Source: a virus
IMG/VR virus record: IMGVR_UViG_3300035180_004109
Span: 1 to 30,583 of that record
DNA length: 30,583 nt
Direction: 5' to 3' (one strand)
Below, one piece after another: positions 22,643 through 29,893 of the stretch (position 1 is its first letter; each line of letters opens with the position of its first letter). The notes below the pieces were generated by a model. The model did no database searches. It was not told the DNA's origin and saw only the letters and a program-made list of their open reading frames with translations. Made by a program: the position numbers and the translations under genes.

Positions 22643-22745
22643 AGAGTCCGCTTCGCTCATATCTGACAGGGTTCCCATGTATTGTTCCCGGAAGGGACGC
22701 CTTTCGGCACAGACTGACCATTGTTTCTGGCACCTCACGGACTCT
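22643..22745 (-). ncRNA. Candidate structured RNA between Gam and next gene
   Basis: This is the only sizeable gap (22568-22750) inside the early operon. AGAGTCCG (minus strand, 22745-22738) pairs perfectly with CGGACTCT (22650-22643), closing about 87 bases. Inside, three short hairpins are possible on the minus-strand RNA: GCCA/TGGU, GUGCC-GAAA-GGCGU (GNRA loop; two of its pairs are G-U and would be lost on the other strand) and UCCC-UUCC-GGGA. It starts 5 bases after the Gam stop. A 34-codon ORF (22617-22721) overlaps it but shows no protein-like features. It matches no RNA class I know, so the call is structural inference. The rest of the gap (22568-22616) is A/T-rich leader for the downstream gene. 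Confidence 0.35.
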
Positions 22746-22750
22746 GATTT

Positions 22751-23290
22751 TTAGAGAGGTTTCACGTAGAACGATTCTCTCTGGTCGATGTCGAGGCCGA
22801 CGTTGCCAAGTAGTTCATAGATGGCTTTGTTGTCTTTCTCTTTTTTGAGTCCCGCTTTGTCGATGGAGTATGCGATATTGACGAAAGGCCTGAGCGATCT
22901 GTATCCGAGCATGTCCTCTGCGATCTTCGACTCCAGCTTTTTGATCTCGGAGGCTTTGGCATCGAGGGGCAGGTCTATGATGCGGACGGCAGGAGGATTC
23001 AGGCTGTAGCCGATGGTACCTGTGCTGAGTGTGTAGCTGCGCGAGCCGAGGAATAAGCCGGGGTTCTCCTTCGCGAACTGCTCCAGGCGGTCGAGGCATT
23101 CGGTTTTCTTGACCTCGCAGTTTTTAAGGCTGTCGGCGAAGCTCTGCTCGACCAATGCGATACGCTTTTCCTTCCGGGCTTCGAGCTGCCTGATAGTGAT
23201 ATCGGCGTTAGTCCAATCCCTGAGGAGCTTTTCGGCTTCCTTCTGGGTCATGGGTTTTTGTGTGGGTGTGGCTGTTTTAGCTTGTCTCAT
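22751..23290 (-). CDS. gam: Gam-like DNA-end protection protein
   Basis: The 179-residue protein has the Mu Gam/host-nuclease inhibitor features: a coiled N-half (AEKLLRDWTNADITIRQLEA, R-K-E-K-R-I-A-L-V-E-Q) and a C-half with T-G-T-I-G-Y-S-L-N-P-P-A-V and E-S-F-Y-V-K-P. Gam proteins are Ku-like, bind DNA ends and block RecBCD-type exonucleases. Its place downstream of A and B and upstream of GemA is as in Mu. Its ATG overlaps the stop of the previous gene by 4 bases. Confidence 0.85.
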   Translation of the reverse strand: MRQAKTATPTQKPMTQKEAEKLLRDWTNADITIRQLEARKEKRIALVEQSFADSLKNCEVKKTECLDRLEQFAKENPGLFLGSRSYTLSTGTIGYSLNPPAVRIIDLPLDAKASEIKKLESKIAEDMLGYRSLRPFVNIAYSIDKAGLKKEKDNKAIYELLGNVGLDIDQRESFYVKPL

Positions 23291-23796
23291 GATTGTTGTT
23301 TTATTGATTTATGAATTGTTGACTCTCTGACGATCCGGGCGGCGAGGGCGGCGATGTCTATAGGTGGCCTCCCTCGTTTTTTATAGGTGCGCTTGACTTT
23401 CTCTTTGAATGGCTTCGCACTGAGCGGCGCTTCGAGCAGCCGCTGTACTTTTTCGAAGCCTTCGGCGACATGATCTGTGTCGATGACCTCTGTATTTCTG
23501 AAATCCTTTAGTGACCATGCGCTGTTAGTATTCGTATAGAGCGGGTTGACGTGAGCGGCATACTTCGGGTGCTGCGGCAGGGCTGAGATGGTATGATAGC
23601 GAGCGTCCAGATATTTCATGCGTCCGGTCATCTCGCCGATGCACCTTGTGATATCTACGATAGAGCGTCTGGCAGCTCGCATGGCATCGCGCGTATCCAT
23701 GAGCATAAACTTCTGCTCCAGCAGATAGTCGTATTCCTTTTTGATATCTGCGAGCAGTTTGATATCTCCCACAGGTCTGGTCATGGTCTCGCTCAT
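23287..23796 (-). CDS. Early protein with AT-hook-like motif
   Basis: I take the ATG at 23794-23796 (MSETMTRPVGD), because it overlaps the upstream stop as ATGA like other pairs in this operon; an ATG 15 bases further upstream is possible. The product has 169 residues. The N-half is coiled (LLADIKKEYDYLLEQKFMLM). The C-terminal part has K-K-R-G-R-P-P-I-D-I-A-A-L-A-A-R, a match to the R-G-R-P core of AT-hooks, which bind the minor groove of A/T-rich DNA. Function unknown; a nucleoid or transposition accessory is possible. Confidence 0.5.
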   Translation of the reverse strand: MSETMTRPVGDIKLLADIKKEYDYLLEQKFMLMDTRDAMRAARRSIVDITRCIGEMTGRMKYLDARYHTISALPQHPKYAAHVNPLYTNTNSAWSLKDFRNTEVIDTDHVAEGFEKVQRLLEAPLSAKPFKEKVKRTYKKRGRPPIDIAALAARIVRESTIHKSIKQQS

Positions 23797-24230
23797 AGCT
23801 TTGTTCTCCATATCTTTTGTGTGGTGGTCATGAGGTGCATGTATGATTTGCAGAGGCTCTCGCGGCGTATCCCTTTGCTGTGGTAGTAGGTGTATGCGTT
23901 GAGGACATTGCGGGAGGGACGGGCATCGCGAGAGGCTCGGCTGAGATCATGGTAGGCGATGAACTCGGCGTCGCGCTGATACCACTGCTCGAACCACCAC
24001 GCCCAGTAGAAGTGCATGTATCTGATCTCCTGTGTGGCGGCGATGTCTCCCATAGCCTGATGCTCCAGATAGTCGCATCCCGCATCTATGATGCCCCAGT
24101 ACATGTCCTCCTCGCTGACTCCGGTCAGGCGGCTGATCAGTGCCTGATTGCGCTGGTATATCTCGTGTGTATCCTGCGGCTGCGGGGTGGCTGTCGGTTT
24201 GGCCTCTCTGATGTATTCCTTTGTTTTCAT
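23793..24230 (-). CDS. Hypothetical early protein, Trp/Tyr-rich
   Basis: The ATG at 24228-24230 (MKTKEYIREAKPTATPQPQ) is chosen, because earlier ATGs lie inside the upstream ATPase gene. It encodes 145 residues: a Pro/Thr linker, then helices with MYWGIIDAGCDYLEHQAMG and an aromatic patch (YMHFYWAWWFEQWYQRD), and a basic C-terminus (SLCKSYMHLM). The phage-specific family is not known to me. It is coupled to the next gene by a 4-base overlap. Confidence 0.5.
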   Translation of the reverse strand: MKTKEYIREAKPTATPQPQDTHEIYQRNQALISRLTGVSEEDMYWGIIDAGCDYLEHQAMGDIAATQEIRYMHFYWAWWFEQWYQRDAEFIAYHDLSRASRDARPSRNVLNAYTYYHSKGIRRESLCKSYMHLMTTTQKIWRTKL

Positions 24231-24238
24231 TGCTGTTT

Positions 24239-24853
24239 TTATTTGTGATCCCAGTATTCCTTTGCTCCTTTCTCGTATATCGTATAGTTTCCTGTCGGGC
24301 CTATTGATCTGCCCTGACTGAATGCTTTGTATCCCTGCACCCATATTTTCAAACCCACATTGTATTTCACTTGTCGGGCTGCACGTCCTTCGGGCTCTTT
24401 GCCATCGGCGTGGCTCGTGAAGATCAGCAGCTTGTTAGGGTGCTTATTTCTAAACTCCATGTACCGTTTGAAGTTGAGATCGGTATACTGAAAGCTGTCT
24501 ATCACTACCACATGCGGGCTCTTCGGCTTTGCGAGCCTCTCAGACAGCTCGTCCATCGATTCGGAGATGATGTGTATGTTCCTTTTGACTTCGTCGGTCT
24601 TGACCCGTGCGTATGCGTCCTGCATGGATAGGTCATAGCCCTCCTCAAGGCTGTTATGTATGACTTTGAAATGCTTGGCGAGTTCCCTGATCAGCTGGAC
24701 TGTGAATGCCGTCTTTCCGTTAGTGCTAGGCCCCCAGATCAGCCATGCTCCCTGCGCCTGCGGTGTACCGAATGCGTCGTACCATGCCCCGGTGAATGGG
24801 ATGAGCTGGTATTTCTTTGCGGCAAGGTTGGTAACTGATAGGGCTTTTTTCAT
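24239..24853 (-). CDS. RecA-like P-loop ATPase
   Basis: The 204-residue protein has Walker A G-P-S-T-N-G-K-T (41-48), a likely catalytic acidic pair in N-S-L-E-E-G (67-72), and Walker B H-V-V-V-I-D-S-F-Q-Y (114-123). Then come L-L-I-F-T-S-H-A-D-G-K-E-P and a C-terminal beta region. The order fits the RecA/RadA/DnaB-core superfamily without extra domains. It is a second ATPase beside the MuB-like one, probably acting on DNA as a helicase or recombination mediator; the exact role is not clear. A 81-base gap with no recognisable feature lies upstream (24854-24934). Confidence 0.7.
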   Translation of the reverse strand: MKKALSVTNLAAKKYQLIPFTGAWYDAFGTPQAQGAWLIWGPSTNGKTAFTVQLIRELAKHFKVIHNSLEEGYDLSMQDAYARVKTDEVKRNIHIISESMDELSERLAKPKSPHVVVIDSFQYTDLNFKRYMEFRNKHPNKLLIFTSHADGKEPEGRAARQVKYNVGLKIWVQGYKAFSQGRSIGPTGNYTIYEKGAKEYWDHK

Positions 24854-24934
24854 TTGTCGTACGGTCAGCGGTTTGTGAGGTCAGTGAAAGGGGCGAGGGA
24901 CAGAGGGCGAGGGAATTAGTAGTCGAGTGATCCT

Positions 24935-25252
24935 TTAGGGTAAGTCCTCTTCATCGTCTTCGTCGTCTTGGTACTTGTGGCCCTCTCCGTCGAAGTCGTC
25001 GTCGAGGTCGGGGTATTCGAACCGGGTGTCTATGTCGAAGTCCTGATCGTCGTCGAAGTCTTCGTCCGTTCCTTCAAAGGATATTTCGCTAGGATTATAT
25101 CTGGTTTTTAACTCTGCGTCCCATCCGCATTTGCTGCATATTTGATAGTCGATATCAATCTCATCATACTCGCGGCCACAGGATGGGCAGTCTTGGTGTC
25201 CCTCGCTTTCCTCCTCAAAAAGAAAGTCATCTAATTCGGTTTCAGGATTCAT
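24935..25252 (-). CDS. Very acidic zinc-ribbon protein
   Basis: The 105-residue protein has an N-terminal acidic start, a zinc ribbon C-P-S-C and C-S-K-C (residues 22-42, with 13 residues between the pairs), and a long Asp/Glu-rich tail (DEDFDDDQDFD, ending EDDEEDL). I count 42 acidic residues of 105 against 6 Lys/Arg. Such composition suits DNA mimicry (anti-restriction or decoy) or an acidic protein-binding tail. The ATG overlaps the MuB-like gene stop by 4 bases, so the two proteins may work together. Some acidic tails merely keep proteins soluble, so function is open. Confidence 0.65.
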   Translation of the reverse strand: MNPETELDDFLFEEESEGHQDCPSCGREYDEIDIDYQICSKCGWDAELKTRYNPSEISFEGTDEDFDDDQDFDIDTRFEYPDLDDDFDGEGHKYQDDEDDEEDLP

Positions 25253-26166
25253 GCCATTTGATTTTTAGCGCGTTTCTGCAATATGACCAAAGACTCAGCG
25301 CGGCGGAGGCCACCGAGTTCGCCTTTGCCGTCATTGGCGAGGCATTTATTGACGATGGCCTTGAGGTCGGTGCTGCTGTCAGTGTTGGGTTTGAGTACAT
25401 CCATGAGCAGCTTGGTCTGAAATGCCCTGCGGTCGTCCTTATTGATCGGTACGATGGACTGATATTTGCCGGAGAAGCGGCTGAATATCTCTGTGTATCC
25501 CACTTTCTCCGACTTGATACCCATGTTGATCTTGGCGCGGAGGCCATCAGCACCCATCATGTACCATCCGCAGAGGCCATCGGTGGCATTCCAGAGGGCT
25601 TTGATCTCAAGGAATGCAGCTCCCTCCAGATCACCTGCCTCGTCGATAATCACGACAGGCTGATCGAGGGCGCGGAGGTAGCGTACGATCTTATCTTTGG
25701 CATCGGTGAAGGTGCCTTTCTCGCCGAGGCCGAGGGATTTGGAGAGGGCGCGGATGAATGAGGTCTTAGTCTTGCACTGGGAGCCGTCTACATAGAAGCA
25801 GTTCTCCAGGGTAGTGGCGAGATGTTTGGCGGTGAAGGTCTTGCCGATCTCACAGGCATCGACGAACATCATGGCCTTGGCGTGTTCCTTGCAAAACAGC
25901 ACCTGCTCCTCGATGCAGAGATAGACTTCGGTCTTGCATACTTTCCAGTTGCGCTCGCTGATGTCGAAGTTGAGCGCTCCGGCTATGTCGATCCATTTGG
26001 AGTCACTGATGAGCTTTTCGATGCTGCCGCCATTTTTGATCGTGCTGTAGACGGATGGATTGATACCGAACTTAGCGGCGTATCCTGCGTCTTCGCCTCC
26101 GTAGGTATTGCGACTGTCGAGCAGACGGCGAGCGATCTTCTTTTTGATTTCTAAACTGAGTCCCAT
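25249..26166 (-). CDS. MuB-like transposition ATPase
   Basis: The 305-residue protein has an N-terminal HTH (residues 29-50, AAKFGINPSVYSTIKNG), typical of MuB, then an AAA+ ATPase. Walker A reads D-A-C-E-I-G-K-T (103-110), with Asp where Gly/Ala is usual; Walker B is V-V-I-I-D-E-A-G-D (171-179). The C-terminal part holds R-F-S-G-K-Y (sensor area) and helices including GELGGLRRAESLVILQKRA. MuB-type proteins bind target DNA, stimulate the transposase and give target immunity. The start is set by the leader; the acidic zinc-ribbon gene overlaps its end. Confidence 0.85.
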   Translation of the reverse strand: MGLSLEIKKKIARRLLDSRNTYGGEDAGYAAKFGINPSVYSTIKNGGSIEKLISDSKWIDIAGALNFDISERNWKVCKTEVYLCIEEQVLFCKEHAKAMMFVDACEIGKTFTAKHLATTLENCFYVDGSQCKTKTSFIRALSKSLGLGEKGTFTDAKDKIVRYLRALDQPVVIIDEAGDLEGAAFLEIKALWNATDGLCGWYMMGADGLRAKINMGIKSEKVGYTEIFSRFSGKYQSIVPINKDDRRAFQTKLLMDVLKPNTDSSTDLKAIVNKCLANDGKGELGGLRRAESLVILQKRAKNQMA

Positions 26167-26187
26167 TTGTATTTGTTTTATGATGAT

Positions 26188-26406
26188 TTAATTGAATGTT
26201 ACTTCGTGATGCGATCTGTAGTTATCATCGTCGAACTCGACATCGGGATACGATTTGAATCGGTTTTCTTCAATGCCTTTGACATGCGTATTTTCATCTA
26301 CTTGCGTATTTAGAAATCGTAACATATCGCCACTCTCAAAAGCTAGTGCCAATATGTTTGCCTGTATGCTAGTCAGGCCTGTTACTTTTACTGTTGATGA
26401 TCCCAT
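26188..26406 (-). CDS. Hypothetical 72-residue early protein
   Basis: The product starts MGSSTVKVTGLTSIQANILA and ends with an acidic, Asp/Asn-rich part (YPDVEFDDDNYRSHHE). The T-S-I-Q-A-N-I-L-A-L-A-F-E region reads as one amphipathic helix. I recognise no family. The 21 bases to the MuB-like ATG carry an A/T-rich leader. Confidence 0.5.
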   Translation of the reverse strand: MGSSTVKVTGLTSIQANILALAFESGDMLRFLNTQVDENTHVKGIEENRFKSYPDVEFDDDNYRSHHEVTFN

Positions 26407-26410
26407 GATT

Positions 26411-26626
26411 TTATTTTTTTGTTTTTGGTTTATAAGGAAAAGGTACTGCTGCTACTCGCTTGTGATAGGCATCGCCCCGGAGTGAGAAGGCTCGGTCGAG
26501 TGCTGCGTCGTAGGACAGGGGGCCGCTGATGTCTTTGCGGGTTTGCTTTCGGCCTGTGCCCTGTGTGGCTACGACGCAGTACTGTCGGTCGGTGCCTGTG
26601 GTGAATGGTGTGGGGATGAATGTCAT
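26411..26626 (-). CDS. Hypothetical 71-residue early protein
   Basis: The basic product has R-Q-Y-C-V-V-A-T-Q-G-T-G-R-K-Q-T-R-K, then a helix (SYDAALDRAFSL) and a Pro/Lys-rich C-terminus (PFPYKPKTKK). Its ATG overlaps the final stop of the methyltransferase reading frame by 4 bases (ATGA), which indicates that ribosomes were selected to finish that full-length frame. No family recognised. Confidence 0.5.
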   Translation of the reverse strand: MTFIPTPFTTGTDRQYCVVATQGTGRKQTRKDISGPLSYDAALDRAFSLRGDAYHKRVAAVPFPYKPKTKK

Positions 26627-27241
26627 ATTAGTTTGAGTTGTCTGGTATTTAATTCGATTCTTTTTAAAGCGGCTTCGTAGTAGTCTTTATCTAGTTCGCA
26701 GGCTGTGAGGTTAAAGCCCATTTGCGCGCAGGCGATAGCAATAGAGCCGCTTCCCATGTGGGTGTCAAGTATCTTACCCCCCCCCCGCAAACTCGCTTAT
26801 AATCCACTTATATAGCTTTATGGGCTTCTGTGTTGGGTGAATGCGATCATGCTGATTAGGATTGAGTTTGAATATCTTTGCAGACTTATCAAATGAGGTC
26901 CAAGCCATCTCGCATTCTGCAAAATCCCGTCCGTACATTGATTCTCCTTTGTCCCATACAATGAAACATCTGTGTTTAGGAAGTCCGAAATAGTTTCCGC
27001 CCCAAATAATTTGGTTAGATGATACTCGAAGTAATTCATTGAAATATGATTGATCAGGTATACATGAATCCCATTTTTTATTGTCATGCTTTTTCGCCTT
27101 TCCTTTTCTAATACCCATATTCATATTGATATTGATACCATAGGGAGGATCGACAACAGCGAGGTCAAAATAATTGTCTGGATACCGAGCCATCAGGGTC
27201 ATGCAGTCCTCATTAGTAATGTGTAGTAGGTCGGTAGTCAT
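26623..27241 (-). pseudogene. DNA methyltransferase, off at a G10 tract (phase-variable candidate)
   Basis: The frame opens with an ATG overlapping the transposase stop (TAATG) and encodes MTTDLLHITNEDCMTLM, then the class motif D-P-P-Y-G (motif IV, near residue 32). A central part follows (IIWGGNYFGLPKHRCFIVWD), and H-P-T-Q-K-P-I-K-L-Y-K-W. After 155 residues it stops in a run of ten Gs (minus strand, 26777-26786). In the shifted frame the rest is intact: K-I-L-D-T-H-M-G-S-G-S-I-A-I-A-C (motif I, AdoMet site), later LDKDYYEAALKRIEL, ending at a TGA that overlaps the next ATG. With nine Gs the gene would give 205 residues, a beta-class N6-adenine/N4-cytosine methyltransferase. All motifs needed are present, so one base decides on or off. 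Phase variation and assembly error are both possible. Confidence 0.8.
26777..26786. repeat. Homopolymer run of ten C (G on coding strand)
   Basis: Ten consecutive C on the plus strand form the longest homopolymer I saw in the window. The run lies between methyltransferase motifs, at a place where homologues have a short Gly/Lys loop, so a variable number of Gly codons would be tolerated. Tracts of this length slip often in replication. Confidence 0.9.
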
Positions 27242-29310
27242 TAGAATCTATCCTCCAGTTTTGTACTGAAATTTCTTTCAGTGATGATTAAATCGTCATG
27301 ATGTGCGGGGGTCTCGATGACCTCTGCGTCGCTGTGGTTTGGTATGTAGGTCTTGACGCCGGGCATACGGAATGCTCCGCGCTCCGGCAGCTCGCGCTGT
27401 ATGAGGGTGACGGGTTTGATCTTGCGTATGCCTCTCTTTGCGAATGCCTCGACGGTGGCTACGTAGGCGCTCATGAGTGTGCGGTTTTGCTCCTGCTCCG
27501 GTGTGCGCTCGGAGATGGCTCGGCTGTATCCGAGATCGCCGAGCAGCTCGCAGATCATGCGGCCCGACTGGTCGTAGACGTGGGCCTGTATGACCTCGCC
27601 CTGATTGTCATCCATCCAGTAGATGGTGACGGCCTCGCCCTCGATGTCGCTCATGATGCGGATGAGGTCATCGCCCAGGGCTACCTGACCACCGTGTCCG
27701 ACGACGCGCTGTTTGCCCTGTAGGGTGATGCGTCCTGCTTTCATCGACGATGGTGTCACGAATCCGAGGTGCGGCAGGATGCCAGTCCAGTTGATCGGCT
27801 GGGCGTTTGGGTTTTGCTTCTCCCTGAGTACCTGCCAGCGGGTCATGCCGGGGTGTGTAGTCTGATCAGAGTGCAGGGTATTATTCCACTGCTCTATGAT
27901 GGCGAGGGAGTTTTGTATGATCTCCTCCTTTGGCAGGAGCGGTACCCGGTGCGCTCCCTTCTGATTGGATTCGCTTTTCGCGAAGGGACGAGCGATCCAT
28001 CCGTCGATCTCTTTCTCCGCACCATACCTGATGTTTTTGAAATACCGCTCTATACGCTTGCCACGGGCGTTATTAGCCTCGATGCGGGTATGCTGGAACA
28101 TGACGCCGTCCTGCAGGAAGGTATTGACGTAGGAGCTATTCAGAGAGCTCTCCGCCTCCAGCTCCAGAGGGAGGGGCAGGTTCCACTCGTGATAGTTGCG
28201 CAGCATCTGACGATAGAAGTCCTCGATGATGCCCTCCTTGGTCTCGCCATATACTCCGGTGGTGAAACACTCGCTGCCGAGATCAATGCCGAGGTAGAAC
28301 CACATACGCTTTCCCGGTGCATACTCGAAGGGCGGCTGACGGTCATCTATAGAGATGATGCTGCCTGCATACCGCGGCTGAATGAGTTTGTGGTATGGCT
28401 TGTAGAGGTTCATGTGTACCTGACGGTCACCGGAGCGGACGGCGGCGGTGCTGACGCGGCTCGACCATGTGGACTGATGCTCCAGTACGGTGCGGTCGGT
28501 GACATCTCGGTAGTCCTCATGCAGGTGATTGTAGACTTCGCCTGTGCTGTTGTTGATGATGTCGAGTTTGCCCGCGCGGAAGGCCATGTATTTGACATAG
28601 ACCTCGGTGTAGTTCGGCTTACGTCCGTGCTGACCTGCGTAGATACTCGTCCAGAGTTCGAGCATGAGGGGCGTGACCTTCTGGGCGTTCGCATTGGCAT
28701 TGCGTTTGTCGACGAGGTACTCGTATCCCTGCGCCCGATAGTCGCGGAGCTTGGCACGGAGGCGGAGTTCATTGGCGGGGAGGGAGTGCTGCACGTTGTA
28801 TTTGGTCTTTAGGTAGCCGTTGAAGTGAGCGACATCCGATGCGAGTGAGGCCCAGATACCGTGTGTGCTGCCGCCTTTGCCTCTGCGGGATGCGCGGCGG
28901 TTCTGCTCCAGTGTGGCGAGGGCGTTGAGAACGGAGGCGTTGACAGTGTAGCGGTCGATCTGCTCCTTCTTGAGATACAGGCCGTCCTCCCTGCGGTATG
29001 CCTGATAGTACTGACGTGCCTCCGCGCTGATCTGAAAGTATGACTGGAGGGGATTGTGTATCTCGTTAGGATTGCCCCACCGCGCAATGACCTGTGAGTA
29101 GTAAGGCTCCGGAATGGCGTCGAGTGCGAAGAGGGCTGTGCGTCCGTTGCCGCCTTTTTGGAGCTGCGCTTCTTTGCGGTCGCGGCACCATTTCTTATAG
29201 AGAGCAAGCGTGATGATGCCGTCCGGGTTCAGCTCCGCATCGTGGATGATGACGCTGCCTTTGACGCAGGTCTTGTCCTTGTATTCCTGATATGGGGATT
29301 GGTGGCTCAT
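27241..29310 (-). CDS. MuA-like DDE transposase
   Basis: This 689-residue transposase performs integration and replicative transposition. The N-terminal third carries DNA-binding helices (LALYKKWCRDRKEAQLQKG). The catalytic RNase-H domain begins near residue 315: S-I-D-D-R-Q-P-P-F gives Asp322/323, W-F-Y-L-G-I-D-L the next strand, L-P-L-E-L-E-A-E-S-S-L-N the second acidic position (about 385, Glu instead of the Asp of Mu), and A-R-G-K-R-I-E-R-Y-F the third (Glu421). The mu-type beta barrel (RITLQGKQRVVGHGGQVALG) and a charged C-terminal tail follow. Size and layout match MuA (663). It lies second to third from the repressor end, as in Mu, and its stop overlaps the methyltransferase ATG. Confidence 0.9.
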   Translation of the reverse strand: MSHQSPYQEYKDKTCVKGSVIIHDAELNPDGIITLALYKKWCRDRKEAQLQKGGNGRTALFALDAIPEPYYSQVIARWGNPNEIHNPLQSYFQISAEARQYYQAYRREDGLYLKKEQIDRYTVNASVLNALATLEQNRRASRRGKGGSTHGIWASLASDVAHFNGYLKTKYNVQHSLPANELRLRAKLRDYRAQGYEYLVDKRNANANAQKVTPLMLELWTSIYAGQHGRKPNYTEVYVKYMAFRAGKLDIINNSTGEVYNHLHEDYRDVTDRTVLEHQSTWSSRVSTAAVRSGDRQVHMNLYKPYHKLIQPRYAGSIISIDDRQPPFEYAPGKRMWFYLGIDLGSECFTTGVYGETKEGIIEDFYRQMLRNYHEWNLPLPLELEAESSLNSSYVNTFLQDGVMFQHTRIEANNARGKRIERYFKNIRYGAEKEIDGWIARPFAKSESNQKGAHRVPLLPKEEIIQNSLAIIEQWNNTLHSDQTTHPGMTRWQVLREKQNPNAQPINWTGILPHLGFVTPSSMKAGRITLQGKQRVVGHGGQVALGDDLIRIMSDIEGEAVTIYWMDDNQGEVIQAHVYDQSGRMICELLGDLGYSRAISERTPEQEQNRTLMSAYVATVEAFAKRGIRKIKPVTLIQRELPERGAFRMPGVKTYIPNHSDAEVIETPAHHDDLIITERNFSTKLEDRF

Positions 29311-29313
29311 GGG

Positions 29314-29544
29314 TTACTGTTGTGCGTCTGTTATACTATTCATGGCATCATCCAATAATGAGTATGCATCTTCCATGTTGGAAATGGCATCGTTTGACTT
29401 TTCACCTTTATCGCTATCTTGAATAGAATCAGGCATCTTGTCAAAATAGTCCTGCTCCTCTTCCTTCAATATATACAAAGCCTCTTTGGCCTTGTCGATG
29501 TAGTCAAGTACATTCTGTAATTGCTTTCTGCGCTGTGCGTTCAT
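29314..29544 (-). CDS. Hypothetical 76-residue coiled protein
   Basis: The acidic helical product (MNAQRRKQLQNVLDYIDKAK, later D-K-M-P-D-S-I-Q-D-S-D-K-G-E, then DAISNMEDAYSLLDDAMNSI) matches a small phage protein with the M-P-x-S-I/L-Q-x-S motif found in many phages, function unknown. It overlaps the preceding gene's stop by 4 bases and ends 3 bases before the transposase ATG. Confidence 0.6.
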   Translation of the reverse strand: MNAQRRKQLQNVLDYIDKAKEALYILKEEEQDYFDKMPDSIQDSDKGEKSNDAISNMEDAYSLLDDAMNSITDAQQ

Positions 29545-29771
29545 ATTTCAGTTTGAAGTTTGTTAGCTAATTTTTCCTTCTCTGTGTATGCCTTGATATT
29601 GATCTCAGCGGCACCTATCAGAAAACTCATGATCTTTTTGCCTTTTCCTTTTGCATGGTTCCGTCTTGCTTCGATTACCATGTCTACCAGTTTTGGGTGA
29701 CACTCGGCTGTGACCGCTGCCATCATCCTATCCTCTGGATAAATATTTTCTGTAATTTGTTCTAGTGTCAT
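29541..29771 (-). CDS. First early-operon protein, Ner position
   Basis: I choose the ATG at 29769-29771 (MTLEQITENIYPEDRMMAAV), because a longer frame would run through the operator region. The product has 76 residues: a charged N-terminus, H-P-K-L-V-D-M-V-I-E-A-R-R-N-H-A-K-G-K-G-K, and a helical end. It is first in the early operon, the position of the Ner repressor in Mu, but I see no clear HTH, so its function stays open. Confidence 0.55.
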   Translation of the reverse strand: MTLEQITENIYPEDRMMAAVTAECHPKLVDMVIEARRNHAKGKGKKIMSFLIGAAEINIKAYTEKEKLANKLQTEI

Positions 29772-29893
29772 GTTTTTTATTTCTATTTGTATCCGAATCG
29801 TGAAACAAAAATAGAAAGTACTTTCAATATTGAAAGCGAATAATGAAAGTAAATGAAAGTATTTTGTCCACATAGTTTTCAACATTGAAAGTA
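29772..29893. promoter_or_regulatory. Early/repressor control region with operators
   Basis: This 122-base region separates the divergent early operon and repressor gene. GAAAG units are crowded in it: GAAAGTACTTTC (29814-29825), CTTTCAATATTGAAAG (29821-29836, perfect 16-bp palindrome), TGAAAGT (29844-29850 and 29854-29860) and TTTTCAACATTGAAAG (29876-29891, two mismatches to the palindrome). A minus-strand -7 element, TATTTTTG (29806-29813), abuts the first palindrome, so a bound repressor would block the early promoter. The last operator touches the repressor ATG, suggesting autoregulation. Confidence 0.75.
29806..29836 (-). promoter_or_regulatory. Early promoter overlapping operator
   Basis: On the minus strand, TATTTTTG (29813-29806) fits the Bacteroidota -7 consensus TAnnTTTG. 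The -33 element would be TTTC (29836-29833), one base off TTTG, with about 19 bases between. The start of transcription falls near 29799, about 28 bases before the first early ATG. The -33 and spacer lie inside the operator palindromes. Confidence 0.55.

Noticed and set aside
22617-22721. 34-codon minus-strand ORF in the gam-downstream gap
   Set aside because: It has no protein-like features or leader and overlaps the candidate RNA structure; kept only as an alternative in that entry.
27265-27282. Inverted repeat ACTGAAA-TTTC-TTTCAGT near the transposase 3' end as a further operator
   Set aside because: It shares TTTC/GAAA letters but not the CTTTCAA/TTGAAAG arms in the right orientation, and lies in coding sequence far from any promoter.
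27769-28812. 347-codon plus-strand ORF
   Set aside because: It lies entirely antisense to the transposase and reads as a Leu/Val-rich shadow of that gene's codon pattern.
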